A stretch of DNA of 64,000 nt from Priestia abyssalis (GCF_002019595.1 NZ_KV917369.1:530458-594457), one strand, 5' to 3'. Shown: positions 27,791-36,585, counted from the stretch's first letter. Numbers and translations are program-made. Notes: generated by a model not told the origin, from the letters alone.

Positions 27791-28057
27791 TATATAGTAT
27801 CAATAGAGAAACAGAAAGGGAAGGCGCCATAGAGGGACGTTTCCCTTTCTAGATGTATCAAAATATCTGAAAATTTGAAAATTTTACCAAGAAATATCTC
27901 TTTGGTGAAAAAGCGGTTGAATAGAGAGAAAGGCCCTTTCATCAAATTCAAATTACTTTGAAAGGATATCCAGTCAGGGAACCTGTATCAAGATGATGGA
28001 GTTCATTTAAAATTTCTGTTGCAAATGGAGAATAAAAACCAATAAAGGGTGGTTTAT

Positions 28058-29608
28058 TTGAGGAAAAGCAAAGAACGGACATTTTATAATAATCCAGTTT
28101 TCGTAGTGTCAGCCGTTATTGTCACACTTTTTACACTTTGGGGAGCACTCTCTCCTGAGAGTCTTGCAAAAAATGCTTCTGCTATTTCGGGCTTTATAAA
28201 TCATTCATTCGGATGGTTTTATTTAGCATCCGTTGCAGGATTTGTTGCCTTGCTTCTCTTTCTTGCTTTCAGTAAATACGGCAAGATTAAACTTGGACAA
28301 GAGCATGAGAAGCCGGAGTTTTCTTTCTTTGCATGGATTAGTATGCTATTCGCCGCAGGGTTCGGTGCCGGTATTGTCTTTTGGGGAGTTGCCGAACCGC
28401 TAACTCATTTTGCGAACCCGCCTCTTCCTGGAATTGAACCAAACTCTGCAGAAGCAGCACGTGTGGCGATGCGTTACTCTTTCTTTAACTGGGGAATCCA
28501 TCAGTGGTCCGTTTTTACAATCGTTGGACTAGCTCTTGCTTATTTTCAGTTCCGTAAAAAAAGCAAATTGCTCGTTAGTGAAACTCTTGAGGGTGTGACT
28601 CCTAAAAAGGGGCGCCGCTCTTTGAAGAAGACCGTGAACATTCTCGCTGTCATTGCGACAGTTACAGGGGTTGCTACATCATTGGGCATGGGTGTTTTGC
28701 AAATTAATGCCGGGCTGAACTATGTATTTTCCTTTCCGGATCATGCATGGATGCCAGTTGCGATTGTCGGTATCCTATTTGCGCTTTATATGTTATCCGC
28801 AATCACCGGAGTTGAGAAAGGAATTAAGTTTTTAAGTAACACGAATATGGTACTGGTTATCGGATTTATGCTGTTTTTCCTGTTCAAGGGGCCCACTGTT
28901 TTTATTTTAGAAAGCTTTGTCCTTGCCGTTGGCGATTACCTTGATCATTTCGTGGAAATGACCTTTTATTTAACACCTTATTCAGGTGATACATGGGTGC
29001 ATGACTGGACCGTTTTTTATTGGGCATGGGTCATTACGTGGTCTCCGTTCGTTGGTTCATTTGTTGCCCGTATCTCAAGAGGAAGAACCATTCGGGAGTT
29101 TGTGATTGGCGTATTGATTATCCCTCCGGTAATTGCCTTTATGTGGATGGCCATCTTTGGCGGAACCGGATTATATATGGATTTATTCCAGAATACGGCG
29201 CTTGCGGAGGCTGTTTCTAAAGATGTTACTACCGCTATATTTGTTTTCTTGCAGCAATTTCCGCTTTATGGTGTACTATCTGTCCTTATGCTTGTGCTTA
29301 TTATGATTTTCCTTGTCACATCAGCAGATTCGACAGTATATGTACTGGGAATCATGACATCGGATGGAGATGAAAATCCATCAAATGCTGTAAAAGCCAT
29401 TTGGGGTGTATTGGTAGCAGCAATTACGGCTGTTTTAATTGTTAGCGGTGGATTGGGAGCAGTACAAACAGTAGCATTAATTGCTGCGCTTCCATTTACG
29501 GTTATCATGATTTTCATAAGCATTTCCCTATTCAAATCCTTATATCTTGAACGAAAGAAGTCGGAACAAGAGGTTGACCATTCTAGTTTGCAAAAGAAAG
29601 CGCAGTAG
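28058..29608 (+). CDS. BCCT family osmolyte transporter
   Basis: 516 residues with twelve membrane segments. BCCT signatures are present: FFNWGIHQWSVFTIVGLALA, GAGIVFWGVAEPL and TVFYWAWVITWSPFVGSFVA. The family imports betaine, carnitine, choline or ectoines with sodium or protons. Placed at the end of the ectoine operon, it is the best candidate for ectoine/hydroxyectoine uptake; glycine betaine uptake is the alternative. The tail is short, without the long regulatory C-terminus of BetP. AAAGGGTGG just before the TTG at 28058 supports that start; a GTG at 28049 overlaps the site. Confidence 0.9.
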   Translation: MRKSKERTFYNNPVFVVSAVIVTLFTLWGALSPESLAKNASAISGFINHSFGWFYLASVAGFVALLLFLAFSKYGKIKLGQEHEKPEFSFFAWISMLFAAGFGAGIVFWGVAEPLTHFANPPLPGIEPNSAEAARVAMRYSFFNWGIHQWSVFTIVGLALAYFQFRKKSKLLVSETLEGVTPKKGRRSLKKTVNILAVIATVTGVATSLGMGVLQINAGLNYVFSFPDHAWMPVAIVGILFALYMLSAITGVEKGIKFLSNTNMVLVIGFMLFFLFKGPTVFILESFVLAVGDYLDHFVEMTFYLTPYSGDTWVHDWTVFYWAWVITWSPFVGSFVARISRGRTIREFVIGVLIIPPVIAFMWMAIFGGTGLYMDLFQNTALAEAVSKDVTTAIFVFLQQFPLYGVLSVLMLVLIMIFLVTSADSTVYVLGIMTSDGDENPSNAVKAIWGVLVAAITAVLIVSGGLGAVQTVALIAALPFTVIMIFISISLFKSLYLERKKSEQEVDHSSLQKKAQ

Positions 29609-29688
29609 AAGGATATTGAATAAAATACAGAAGATATTATCTATACAGCCTTATCATGGCATATATAGTACCAAAAAATGAGAGCGCT

Positions 29689-29728
29689 AAACAAAAACAC
29701 TTTCCGAGTTAGGGAAGTGTTTTTGTTT
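29689..29728 (+). terminator. Terminator after the BCCT gene
   Basis: AAACAAAAACACTTTCC and GGAAGTGTTTTTGTTT form a strong stem with a 7-nt loop, ending in T runs. Confidence 0.85.
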
Positions 29729-29736
29729 GTTCATGG

Positions 29737-29838
29737 GGTTGTCCCATAAGGCTCGAATAGATTGTAAAAAATGATTTTTAATAAAAGGCTCCGTCACGAA
29801 ATCCCTTGAATTTACTGGATTTTCATGACGGGGCCTTT
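29737..29838 (+). repeat. Family C repeat
   Basis: GGTTGTCCCATAAGG, then the imperfect stem AAAAGGCTCCGTCACGAAAT / TTTTCATGACGGGGCCTTTT. It shares both its lead and its TTTACTGGATT loop region with the copy at 1632-1745. Confidence 0.55.
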
Positions 29839-29839
29839 T

Positions 29840-29889
29840 ATGAGGATGACCTACAAGGGCTTGTTTTTGCCCTTGTAGGTCATCCTCAT
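29840..29889. repeat. Perfect 21-bp inverted repeat
   Basis: ATGAGGATGACCTACAAGGG and its exact complement flank an 8-nt loop TTGTTTTT, with no mismatch. Read on the minus strand the loop is GCAAAAACAAGC, which resembles the A-rich loop of family A. Nothing else was seen in the rest of the gap to the TctC gene. Confidence 0.6.
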
Positions 29890-29984
29890 GAGCAAAATGA
29901 ACAAAATCCTCTTTATGAGTTTTATTTCTCTTATTTTAATAATGTGTAAATTCTGACTATTGATTGCTATGATTCAGTTATTGA

Positions 29985-29999
29985 AGTAAACGCTTTCAA
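29985..29999 (+). promoter_or_regulatory. cre-like site before tctC
   Basis: AGTAAACGCTTTCAA matches the CcpA operator pattern and ends about 19 bases before the tctC start codon. At that place CcpA would block transcription, giving glucose repression of tricarboxylate uptake. Sequence match only. Confidence 0.5.
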
Positions 30000-30018
30000 A
30001 AAACAAGGGGGTAATACA

Positions 30019-31044
30019 ATGAAAACAAAAAAGAGATGGGCTTTAACAATGATGGCTGGAGTAATGACGTTTGGTTTAGCGGCCTGTGGAGGAGGGGCCT
30101 CTGAAACATCTAAGCCTGCTGAAACGAGCTCGTATCCTGAGAAACCAATTGTAGTCGTTGCACCATCAGGAGCTGGCGGCGGTTGGGATAAGACAGCAAG
30201 ATCCGTGGCAAAAGTGGCAGCTGAAACAAAGCTGGTCGAACAAACGATGACTGTTGAAAATAAACCGGGAGGAGGCGGCGCTGTATTCATGGCCGAATAT
30301 GCAACAAAGGATACAAAGGATGATTACAAATTGTTCGTCAATTCACCGCCTATTCTTATTAATAATTTAAAGAAAGAAGGAAACAGCCCTTACGGATATA
30401 AAGATACAACTCCATTGGCTCAATTGTTGAAGGATTATGGAGCCATCGTCGTACCCGCGGATTCTAAGTATAATGACCTGAAAACTTTAATGGAAGATTT
30501 AAAGGCGAACCCAGAGAACTTCACCGTTGCCGGCGGCTCTGCACCTGGTTCAATGGATCATTTAGTAGCGGTACTGCCGGCATTCAAAGCGGGAGTAGAC
30601 CCTAAACAAATGAAATACGTATCGTATGACGGCGGCGGAGAAGCGATTGCAGCTTTACTCGGAGGAAATGCAGATGTAATTGCGACAGATGCATCAAGTG
30701 TAGGTGAGTATGTAAAGGCAGGGAAAATAAAAGTGTTGGCCGTTTCTGCTCCAGAGCGTTTAACGGGTGATCTGCAAGAGGTTCCTACAATGAAGGAGCA
30801 AGGCATCGACGCTGAATTCATCATTTGGCGCGGAGTGTTCGGCCCAAAAGACATGTCAGAAGAAGCATTCAAATTCTGGAGCGAGAAGTTAAAAGCGCTG
30901 TCTGAAAGTGAAGAATGGAAAAAAGAATTGGAGACAAACGCTTGGGTAGGCGAATATAAAAATGCTGATGAGTTTAAGAGTTATTTAGAAGAGCAAGAAA
31001 AATTAATCACAGAATTGTTAACAGCTCTTGGTATGCAAAAATAA
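30019..31044 (+). CDS. tctC: Tripartite tricarboxylate transporter binding protein (TctC)
   Basis: 341 residues. A lipoprotein signal peptide is visible: KKR basic start, hydrophobic stretch, lipobox LAAC near residue 23, then GGG. The mature part begins YPEKPIVVVAPSGAGGGWDK, typical of the TctC/Bug family, and has KPGGGGAVFM. It binds a di- or tricarboxylate outside the membrane and hands it to TctA/TctB. It is the first gene of tctCBA. AAGGGGG precedes the start. Confidence 0.9.
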   Translation: MKTKKRWALTMMAGVMTFGLAACGGGASETSKPAETSSYPEKPIVVVAPSGAGGGWDKTARSVAKVAAETKLVEQTMTVENKPGGGGAVFMAEYATKDTKDDYKLFVNSPPILINNLKKEGNSPYGYKDTTPLAQLLKDYGAIVVPADSKYNDLKTLMEDLKANPENFTVAGGSAPGSMDHLVAVLPAFKAGVDPKQMKYVSYDGGGEAIAALLGGNADVIATDASSVGEYVKAGKIKVLAVSAPERLTGDLQEVPTMKEQGIDAEFIIWRGVFGPKDMSEEAFKFWSEKLKALSESEEWKKELETNAWVGEYKNADEFKSYLEEQEKLITELLTALGMQK

Positions 31045-31059
31045 CGAGTTAAATAAATT

Positions 31060-31090
31060 CACCCCAAAAGTGCCTTGCCCTTTTGGGGCG
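31060..31090 (+). terminator. Intercistronic hairpin between tctC and tctB
   Basis: CACCCCAAAAG and CTTTTGGGGCG pair around a 9-nt loop. There is no T run, so it is more likely a partial stop or an mRNA 3' stabiliser that keeps binding protein levels above those of the membrane subunits. Confidence 0.55.
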
Positions 31091-31147
31091 AACCTATACT
31101 GCTCTATCAGGTAGTAAATAATTCTGTTGACAAAAGGAGGGTGGACT

Positions 31148-31606
31148 ATGAGCAAGCAGTTTGACCGCTATGCGAGTTTTATTTTTTTAATTATCGGAGC
31201 AGGCTTCATTTTTGAGAGCCGGAAAATTTCAGAGAGTGCATATGGGAGTAATGTTGGACCAGATATTTTCCCGATGGGACTTGGCATCATTTTAATTTTA
31301 TTGAGCATTCGTTTATTTGTGGAAACATTGAGATATGTCCAAAAAGGAAAAGAGAAGGTTTCTTATGACTATAAACGCTTTTTCATTATCTTTATTTCAG
31401 CTGTAGCGTATGCTTATTTCCTCGAAGATATCGGATATGTTATTGGAACATTTGTATTTTTGTTAATTGGGTTTCAAACGATGGAAAAAGGAAAATGGAT
31501 TTCATCTATTGTTATCTCAGGGGTGTTCTCTTACGGTATTTATTTTCTTTTTGTCGAAGTACTGAAAGGTTCGTTACCTGGTTTTCCTATTTGGCTGGGG
31601 ATATAG
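31148..31606 (+). CDS. tctB: Tripartite tricarboxylate transporter small permease (TctB)
   Basis: 152 residues with four membrane segments, the size and layout of TctB. The early stretch ESRKISESAYGSNVGPDIFP fits the family. It is the small membrane subunit. AAGGAGGG precedes the ATG at 31148; the frame is open from a TTG at 31127 that lacks a site. The TctA gene follows after 15 bp. Confidence 0.85.
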   Translation: MSKQFDRYASFIFLIIGAGFIFESRKISESAYGSNVGPDIFPMGLGIILILLSIRLFVETLRYVQKGKEKVSYDYKRFFIIFISAVAYAYFLEDIGYVIGTFVFLLIGFQTMEKGKWISSIVISGVFSYGIYFLFVEVLKGSLPGFPIWLGI

Positions 31607-31621
31607 AGAGGAGGGAGAAGA

Positions 31622-33148
31622 ATGGAAGCGCTTCACTATTTGTTGAATGGCTTTGAAACGGCTTTTATATGGTACAATCTAGCTTTTGCATTTTTCGGGG
31701 TATTAATTGGAACAGCTGTCGGAGTACTGCCTGGAATTGGACCGATGAGCGGAGTGGCGCTGCTGATTCCGGTCACGGCTACGTTAACAAGCGGACTCGG
31801 ACCTGAAGAAGCCGCTGCAAGTTCGATTATTTTATTGGCGGGTGTATATTATGGAGCCATGTACGGAGGGTCTACAACATCGATTTTGCTGAATACACCA
31901 GGGGAATCATCATCGGTTGTAACAGCATTGGACGGATACCAAATGGCAAAACAGGGAAGAGCGGGAGCGGCTTTATCGATTGCAGCAATCGGTTCGTTTG
32001 TCGCTGCGATTGTATCCATTATCGCCCTGGTCTTCTTGGCTCAGCCTTTATCAGATGTAGCACTGAAGTTTGGTCCAGCCGAATATTTTGCTCTTATGAT
32101 TTTAGGGCTATGTGCCGTGAGCGGTTTGGCAGGAAACTCCACTACTAAAGCGCTGATGATGACGGTGTTTGGGTTGCTGCTCGCTACAATCGGCATGGAT
32201 AATGTCTCAGGTGTTGCCCGTTTTACGTATGATATCCCGGTTCTTTACCAAGGATTAGAATTCTTAACGGTAGCGGTAGGTTTGTTTGCATTGGGAGAGG
32301 TTTTTAAAGCTATCTTAGAAAGAGAACAAAATGATGGAGAAGTGAATAAGATTACCCGTATTCTCCCAACAAAAAAGGATTTAAAAGACAGCTCCGCTCC
32401 TATTTTACGCGGATCACTGCTCGGTTTCTTCATCGGAATTTTACCGGGCGCAGGAGCGACGCTCGCTTCCTTTTTCTCTTATAGTTTGGAAAAGAAAATC
32501 AGTAAAAATGCTTCTAAGTTTGGTCAAGGAGCAATCGAAGGGGTTGCTGCACCGGAATCTGCCAACAATGCAGCATCAGGAGGAGCGATGATTCCGCTGT
32601 TGACTTTAGGAATCCCGGGATCGGGAACAACCGCGATTTTAATGGGAGCGCTAATCATGTACAATGTCCAGCCGGGCCCATTATTATTTGAAGATCATCC
32701 ACAAGTGGCATGGGGACTGATTGCGAGTATGTTTATCGGCAACGTCATGCTTTTAGTGTTGAACATGCCGCTTGTGAAAGTATTTGCGAAAATCATTCAA
32801 ACACCGCCTAAATACTTGCTTCCTATCATTGTTGCGATTTCCGTTTTCGGAGTGTACGCCGTACAGGTTAGCACCTTTGATTTACTTTTGTTAATGGGAT
32901 GTGGATTGGCCGGCTATTTTCTGGCGAAACATGATTATCCGCTTGCCCCTCTTGTATTGGGGCTTGTGTTAGGGCCAATGATTGAGAATAATATGCGAAG
33001 AGCTTTAACGGCTTCAAATGGCGACTTTATGATTTTCATCGAAAAGCCGATCTCGCTGGTCTTTTTACTGATTGCGGCAGCCTGGATTTTAGTACCTGTA
33101 TTAATGAAAGTAAGAGGGAAGAAAGTAGTCGTGACAGTAGAAGGATAA
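31622..33148 (+). CDS. tctA: Tripartite tricarboxylate transporter large permease (TctA)
   Basis: 508 residues with about eleven to twelve membrane segments. The family signatures GVLPGIGPMSGVALLIP near residue 35 and YGGSTTSILLNTPGESSSV, plus GFFIGILPGAGATLASFFSY in the second half, are clear. It is the transport channel of the secondary, binding-protein-dependent carrier. The next two genes encode a CitA/CitB-type two-component system that probably senses the substrate. Confidence 0.93.
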   Translation: MEALHYLLNGFETAFIWYNLAFAFFGVLIGTAVGVLPGIGPMSGVALLIPVTATLTSGLGPEEAAASSIILLAGVYYGAMYGGSTTSILLNTPGESSSVVTALDGYQMAKQGRAGAALSIAAIGSFVAAIVSIIALVFLAQPLSDVALKFGPAEYFALMILGLCAVSGLAGNSTTKALMMTVFGLLLATIGMDNVSGVARFTYDIPVLYQGLEFLTVAVGLFALGEVFKAILEREQNDGEVNKITRILPTKKDLKDSSAPILRGSLLGFFIGILPGAGATLASFFSYSLEKKISKNASKFGQGAIEGVAAPESANNAASGGAMIPLLTLGIPGSGTTAILMGALIMYNVQPGPLLFEDHPQVAWGLIASMFIGNVMLLVLNMPLVKVFAKIIQTPPKYLLPIIVAISVFGVYAVQVSTFDLLLLMGCGLAGYFLAKHDYPLAPLVLGLVLGPMIENNMRRALTASNGDFMIFIEKPISLVFLLIAAAWILVPVLMKVRGKKVVVTVEG

Positions 33149-33150
33149 TT

Positions 33151-33197
33151 AAAAAAAGACACGTGCTGACAAAAAGTGAGCCATGTGTCTTTTTTTT
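33151..33197 (+). terminator. Terminator after tctA
   Basis: AAAAAAAGACAC and GTGTCTTTTTTTT close a 20-nt loop, just after the tctA stop. The downstream kinase gene therefore needs its own promoter or read-through. Confidence 0.8.
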
Positions 33198-33254
33198 GTT
33201 TTGAATAAACCAAATTTTCAGATTAAAATAGAGGAGAGAAGGAGGAAAGCGACT

Positions 33255-34877
33255 TTGAGATTACATCATAAATTGATTTTGCTTATCGGATCGCTCTTAT
33301 TTTCTGTTGTCATCATCATGGGAGCCATTTTTCATGATATGGAAGTAAAAATGATAAAAGAACAGATTGGACAAAGGGCATTGACCTTAGCGGAAACCAT
33401 TGCATCAACCCCTGAAGTGCAGAAGGGGTTTGACAGTTCAGATCCTTCACAAATTATCCAGCCGTTTGCCGAAAACATTCGCAAAAAGACTGGAGCTGAA
33501 TTTATTGTAGTAGGAAATAAAGAGGGCATTCGTTATTCCCATCCGATTCCTGAACGACTAGGGAAAAAAATGGTTGGGGGAGATAATGGGGAGGTATTAA
33601 AAGGGAAGTCCATTATTTCTGAAGCGATTGGTTCGCTTGGTCCTTCTTTAAGGGGAAAAGCCCCTGTTTTTAATGAAGAAAAACAAGTGATTGGTGTCGT
33701 GTCCGTTGGATTTTCAATAAGTGATATTGAAGAAACGACGGATGTTTATCGAAATAGAATCATTTTATTTGCTCTTTTAATTTTAATGGTGGGAGCCTTT
33801 GGCGCCATGATGATTGCATATGGTGTCGACAAGGCGCTGTTTGGTTTGAAGCCGAAGGAAATCGGCCGATTATATATGGAAAAACAAGCCATCCTTGAAT
33901 CCATTAGAGAAGGGCTCATTGCGGTCAATGCACAAGGACATATTACGATGATCAATCATACGGCTCTGGAGTTCCTTGATTTAGAGGAAGGAAACCCGAT
34001 ACTTGGGAGGAAAATTTTAGATATTCTGCCAAACTCCCGTTTGCTGGAAGTGATTAGAACAGGACAGGCAGAATATGACCAGGAGATGATGATAGTTGAA
34101 AATATCGTCGTAGCCAATCGCCTCCCTGTACTCAGCCATGATGGAGAGGTCATTGGAGCGGTCGCAAGCTTCCGGAATAAGTCTGAATTGTACAGGCTGA
34201 CAGAGGAACTCTCTCAAGTAAAGCGTTATGCAGAAGCGTTAAGAGCACAGACTCATGAGTATTCGAACAAGTTGTATATGATATCAGGACTCATTCAATT
34301 AGAGTCGTATCAGGAAGCCATTGAACTCATTACAAGAGAGTCCGATATTCATCAAAACCTGTTTCAATTTATTATGAAGGAAATCCCCGATCCAATGATT
34401 GGAGGATTATTGATTGGAAAATTCAATAGAGCAAGCGAATTGAAAGTGCAATTGGAAATCGATCGCGAGAGCAGCTTTAAGGATGTTCCACAATCAGTGG
34501 ACAGGAGTTCTCTTGTGACAATTATCGGTAATTTGATTGATAATGCGATGGAAGCTACTTTTGAAAACGCTTTACCAACCAGGGATGTTAAAGTGTTTTT
34601 TACAGATTTGGGAGAAGACTTAATTATTGAAGTAGAAGATAATGGGATTGGTATATCCGAGGAACAGGCAGACAACATTTTTGAAATGGGATTTTCCACA
34701 AAATCGGAAGAAAATCGCGGTTTTGGTTTAGCGCTTGTTAAGCAGTCGATTGAAAGATTAGGGGGATATATTACGTTTGATCGGGGGGCTGCTTTAGGAA
34801 CGGTATTTACAGTAGCAATTCCTAAACATAGGGCAGAGCTGAAACGGAGGGAGCATCATGGTATACAAACAAACTGA
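33255..34877 (+). CDS. CitA/DcuS-type sensor histidine kinase
   Basis: 540 residues. TM1 is about 8-25, an extracytoplasmic PAS-like sensor about 30-165 (with GIRYSHPIPERLGK and RGKAPVF, typical of carboxylate sensors), TM2 about 168-190, a cytoplasmic PAS about 205-310, the H-box His334 in RAQTHEYSNKLYMISGLIQL, and the ATPase with NLIDNAMEA, EDNGIGIS and GFGLALVKQS. It most likely senses the substrate of TctCBA. A TTG at 33255 with GAAGGAGG is the preferred start, because the frame upstream runs through the terminator. It overlaps the response regulator gene by 20 bp. Confidence 0.9.
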   Translation: MRLHHKLILLIGSLLFSVVIIMGAIFHDMEVKMIKEQIGQRALTLAETIASTPEVQKGFDSSDPSQIIQPFAENIRKKTGAEFIVVGNKEGIRYSHPIPERLGKKMVGGDNGEVLKGKSIISEAIGSLGPSLRGKAPVFNEEKQVIGVVSVGFSISDIEETTDVYRNRIILFALLILMVGAFGAMMIAYGVDKALFGLKPKEIGRLYMEKQAILESIREGLIAVNAQGHITMINHTALEFLDLEEGNPILGRKILDILPNSRLLEVIRTGQAEYDQEMMIVENIVVANRLPVLSHDGEVIGAVASFRNKSELYRLTEELSQVKRYAEALRAQTHEYSNKLYMISGLIQLESYQEAIELITRESDIHQNLFQFIMKEIPDPMIGGLLIGKFNRASELKVQLEIDRESSFKDVPQSVDRSSLVTIIGNLIDNAMEATFENALPTRDVKVFFTDLGEDLIIEVEDNGIGISEEQADNIFEMGFSTKSEENRGFGLALVKQSIERLGGYITFDRGAALGTVFTVAIPKHRAELKRREHHGIQTN

Positions 34878-35565
34878 GCAATGGATATCAGTGTTAATTA
34901 TAGAAGATGATCATCGCATCGCGGAAATTAACCGCCGATTTATAGAAAAAATCCATGGCTATGAAGTAGTGGGGGTTGCAACGAACGAAGAGGAAGCAAA
35001 AGAACAACTGGATATTCTCTGTCCGGATCTAGTATTGCTTGATATGTATTTCCCGGATATGAATGGGCTGGATCTACTTCGATATATTAAGCATCATCAT
35101 TCGACGGATGTTATTATGATTACCGCTGGAAAAGAAGTGGAGTCGGTAAGGGAAGCGATTGGTCAAGGGATATTTGATTATATCATTAAACCAGTTATTT
35201 TTCAGCGATTTGAACAAACGCTATCAAACTATAAAAACTATCGTGAAAAAGTAGAAAAGTGGATTATTGAAAAAGAATCCGTCAATCAAGAAAAAATAGA
35301 TGAGCTAATGCTTAAAAGTAGGAAAGTTGAAGAGAAAATATCGTACCTGCCAAAAGGAATTGATCGGTTAACATTAGAAAAAGTGTCAGACGTTATTCGA
35401 AAACGATCCGACGGATTAACGGCGGATGAAGTAGGAAAGGAAATTGGAGCGAGCCGTTCGACTGCGAGAAGATATTTGGAGTATCTCGTCTCCAAAGGAG
35501 ATGTGGCGGCCGATTTGTCATATGGGGTTGTAGGGCGGCCGGAGAGAGTATATATACTGATATAG
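34858..35565 (+). CDS. CitB/DcuR-type response regulator
   Basis: 235 residues. The receiver domain has the acidic pocket IIEDDHR, the phosphate-accepting Asp62 (VLLDMYFPDMNG) and YIIKPV. The C-terminal winged helix (about 170-235) shows LTADEVGKEIGASRSTARRY. It pairs with the kinase whose gene overlaps it and very likely activates tctCBA. GGAGG precedes the ATG, which lies inside the kinase gene. Confidence 0.92.
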   Translation: MVYKQTEQWISVLIIEDDHRIAEINRRFIEKIHGYEVVGVATNEEEAKEQLDILCPDLVLLDMYFPDMNGLDLLRYIKHHHSTDVIMITAGKEVESVREAIGQGIFDYIIKPVIFQRFEQTLSNYKNYREKVEKWIIEKESVNQEKIDELMLKSRKVEEKISYLPKGIDRLTLEKVSDVIRKRSDGLTADEVGKEIGASRSTARRYLEYLVSKGDVAADLSYGVVGRPERVYILI

Positions 35566-35765
35566 GATCGATGTAGAAAATTGGGGATGGCCAAAGAGCG
35601 GCCATCCCCAATTTTCTAGACCTAAGCGGCTGCCACCCCCTTATCGGGTTGGCGCCATCCGCATAGGTGGACCTTTAAGAGGGGGTTCAAGTGGTTTGAA
35701 TCAAAGGTTGTGAATATCTCTCGATGGAATGAAGATGTATCGAGTTATTAAGATAATATGGGGGA
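35566..35765 (+). repeat. Family A repeat, full-length copy
   Basis: Starts right after the response regulator stop. Hairpin 1 is AGAAAATTGGGGATGGCC / GGCCATCCCCAATTTTCT with loop AAAGAGC, an 18-bp perfect stem. Hairpin 2 is CCTAAGCGGCTGCC with CCGCATAGG. The tail has CAAGTGGTTTGAATC and TCTCGATGGAATGAAGATGT. This is the best reference copy for the family. The remaining bases to 35880 show nothing clear. Confidence 0.8.
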
Positions 35766-35880
35766 ATGTACAGAAGGTTGCATTCCTCCTTTTTTTTGGT
35801 GCGCTGAGAGCAGGCAGTAAGATAAAAACCACGATATAAAAGGATATTAAGGCACTAACCTCTTAATAAATTATGAGCTA

Positions 35881-36066
35881 TTAGAATTGTCTATTCTCAG
35901 CAAGAGAAGGGCCTTTCACATACTTGTGATATAAATCAAGGATTTCACAGTCGTCCATTTCTAAGAAATCATCTTCCCTTTCTGAGTGACAATTCAATAA
36001 AGCATCTTCAATTCTAATTCTCTCAATTTCTTCGAGAAAGTAATGCTTGAGAATCAAATTTGACAT
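35881..36066 (-). CDS. Small acidic protein of unknown function
   Basis: 61 residues, rich in Glu and Asp (SEREDDFLEMDDCEILDLYH), likely helical, without a signal peptide or membrane segment. AGGAGGCG lies 8 bases before the ATG, which supports translation. It is 23 bp after the YhfH-like gene on the same strand. A faint likeness to short Spo0E-type or anti-regulator peptides was considered but no diagnostic motif is seen. Unrecognised. Confidence 0.6.
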   Translation of the reverse strand: MSNLILKHYFLEEIERIRIEDALLNCHSEREDDFLEMDDCEILDLYHKYVKGPSLAENRQF

Positions 36067-36089
36067 ATTAATCGCCTCCTATTTTTCTC

Positions 36090-36251
36090 CTATTCATGGT
36101 CTTTACTTAAGCAATGTTCGCATTTAGTCGAGTAGGATTCATGCTGCTCGATAACGACATGGCCGCAATCAACACAACTTTTCGGCGGTAGATTTTTATA
36201 AAACTGAAGGTAGTTAGGGACTGTTCGTTTAATAACTATTTTTGTACTCAT
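36090..36251 (-). CDS. YhfH-like small zinc-ribbon protein
   Basis: 53 residues, too short for most gene calls. It reads QFYKNLPPKSCVDCGHVV followed by EQHESYSTKCEHC: two CxxC pairs 14 residues apart form a zinc ribbon, and FYKNLPPK is the conserved lead of B. subtilis YhfH-type proteins. AAAGGAGGG precedes the start. Function unknown. It is first in a two-gene minus-strand unit with the acidic 61-residue protein. Confidence 0.7.
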   Translation of the reverse strand: MSTKIVIKRTVPNYLQFYKNLPPKSCVDCGHVVIEQHESYSTKCEHCLSKDHE

Positions 36252-36441
36252 AGTAACCCTCCTTTAAATTTCATCCCATTGATTGTTTGAAATTAAGCTG
36301 GCTGAATGCTTCTCAAAATGCGTATAAAAGTTAAAGTGAAATGGTAAAACGTTTACAGAAATGCCCTTTACAATCATATTTTCATCGTGTTTTATAACAG
36401 ATATCATTTATTGATTGTTATTATATAATAGAGGTGTGTTT

Positions 36442-36585
36442 TTGTCATCAGTTTTAGATAAATCAGGATATTTATGGATAAAAGAGAATAAATGGTATCA
36501 AAACAAGATATTCCATATTGAAACTGTATTACTCATGTTGAAAGGTAAAAGGATAATAAAGTTTATGGAAGCAATTCACATTTAA
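36442..36585 (+). CDS. Possible small ORF, 47 residues
   Basis: A TTG start with GAGGTG 4-6 bases before it, and a TATAAT at 36424-36429 that could be a -10. The peptide reads SSVLDKSGYLWIKENKWYQN, then KIFHIETVLLMLKGKRIIKF, basic and partly hydrophobic. It resembles nothing I recognise and could be chance. It lies in the 420-bp gap between the YhfH-like gene and the YczE-like gene, where nothing else was found. Confidence 0.3.
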   Translation: MSSVLDKSGYLWIKENKWYQNKIFHIETVLLMLKGKRIIKFMEAIHI

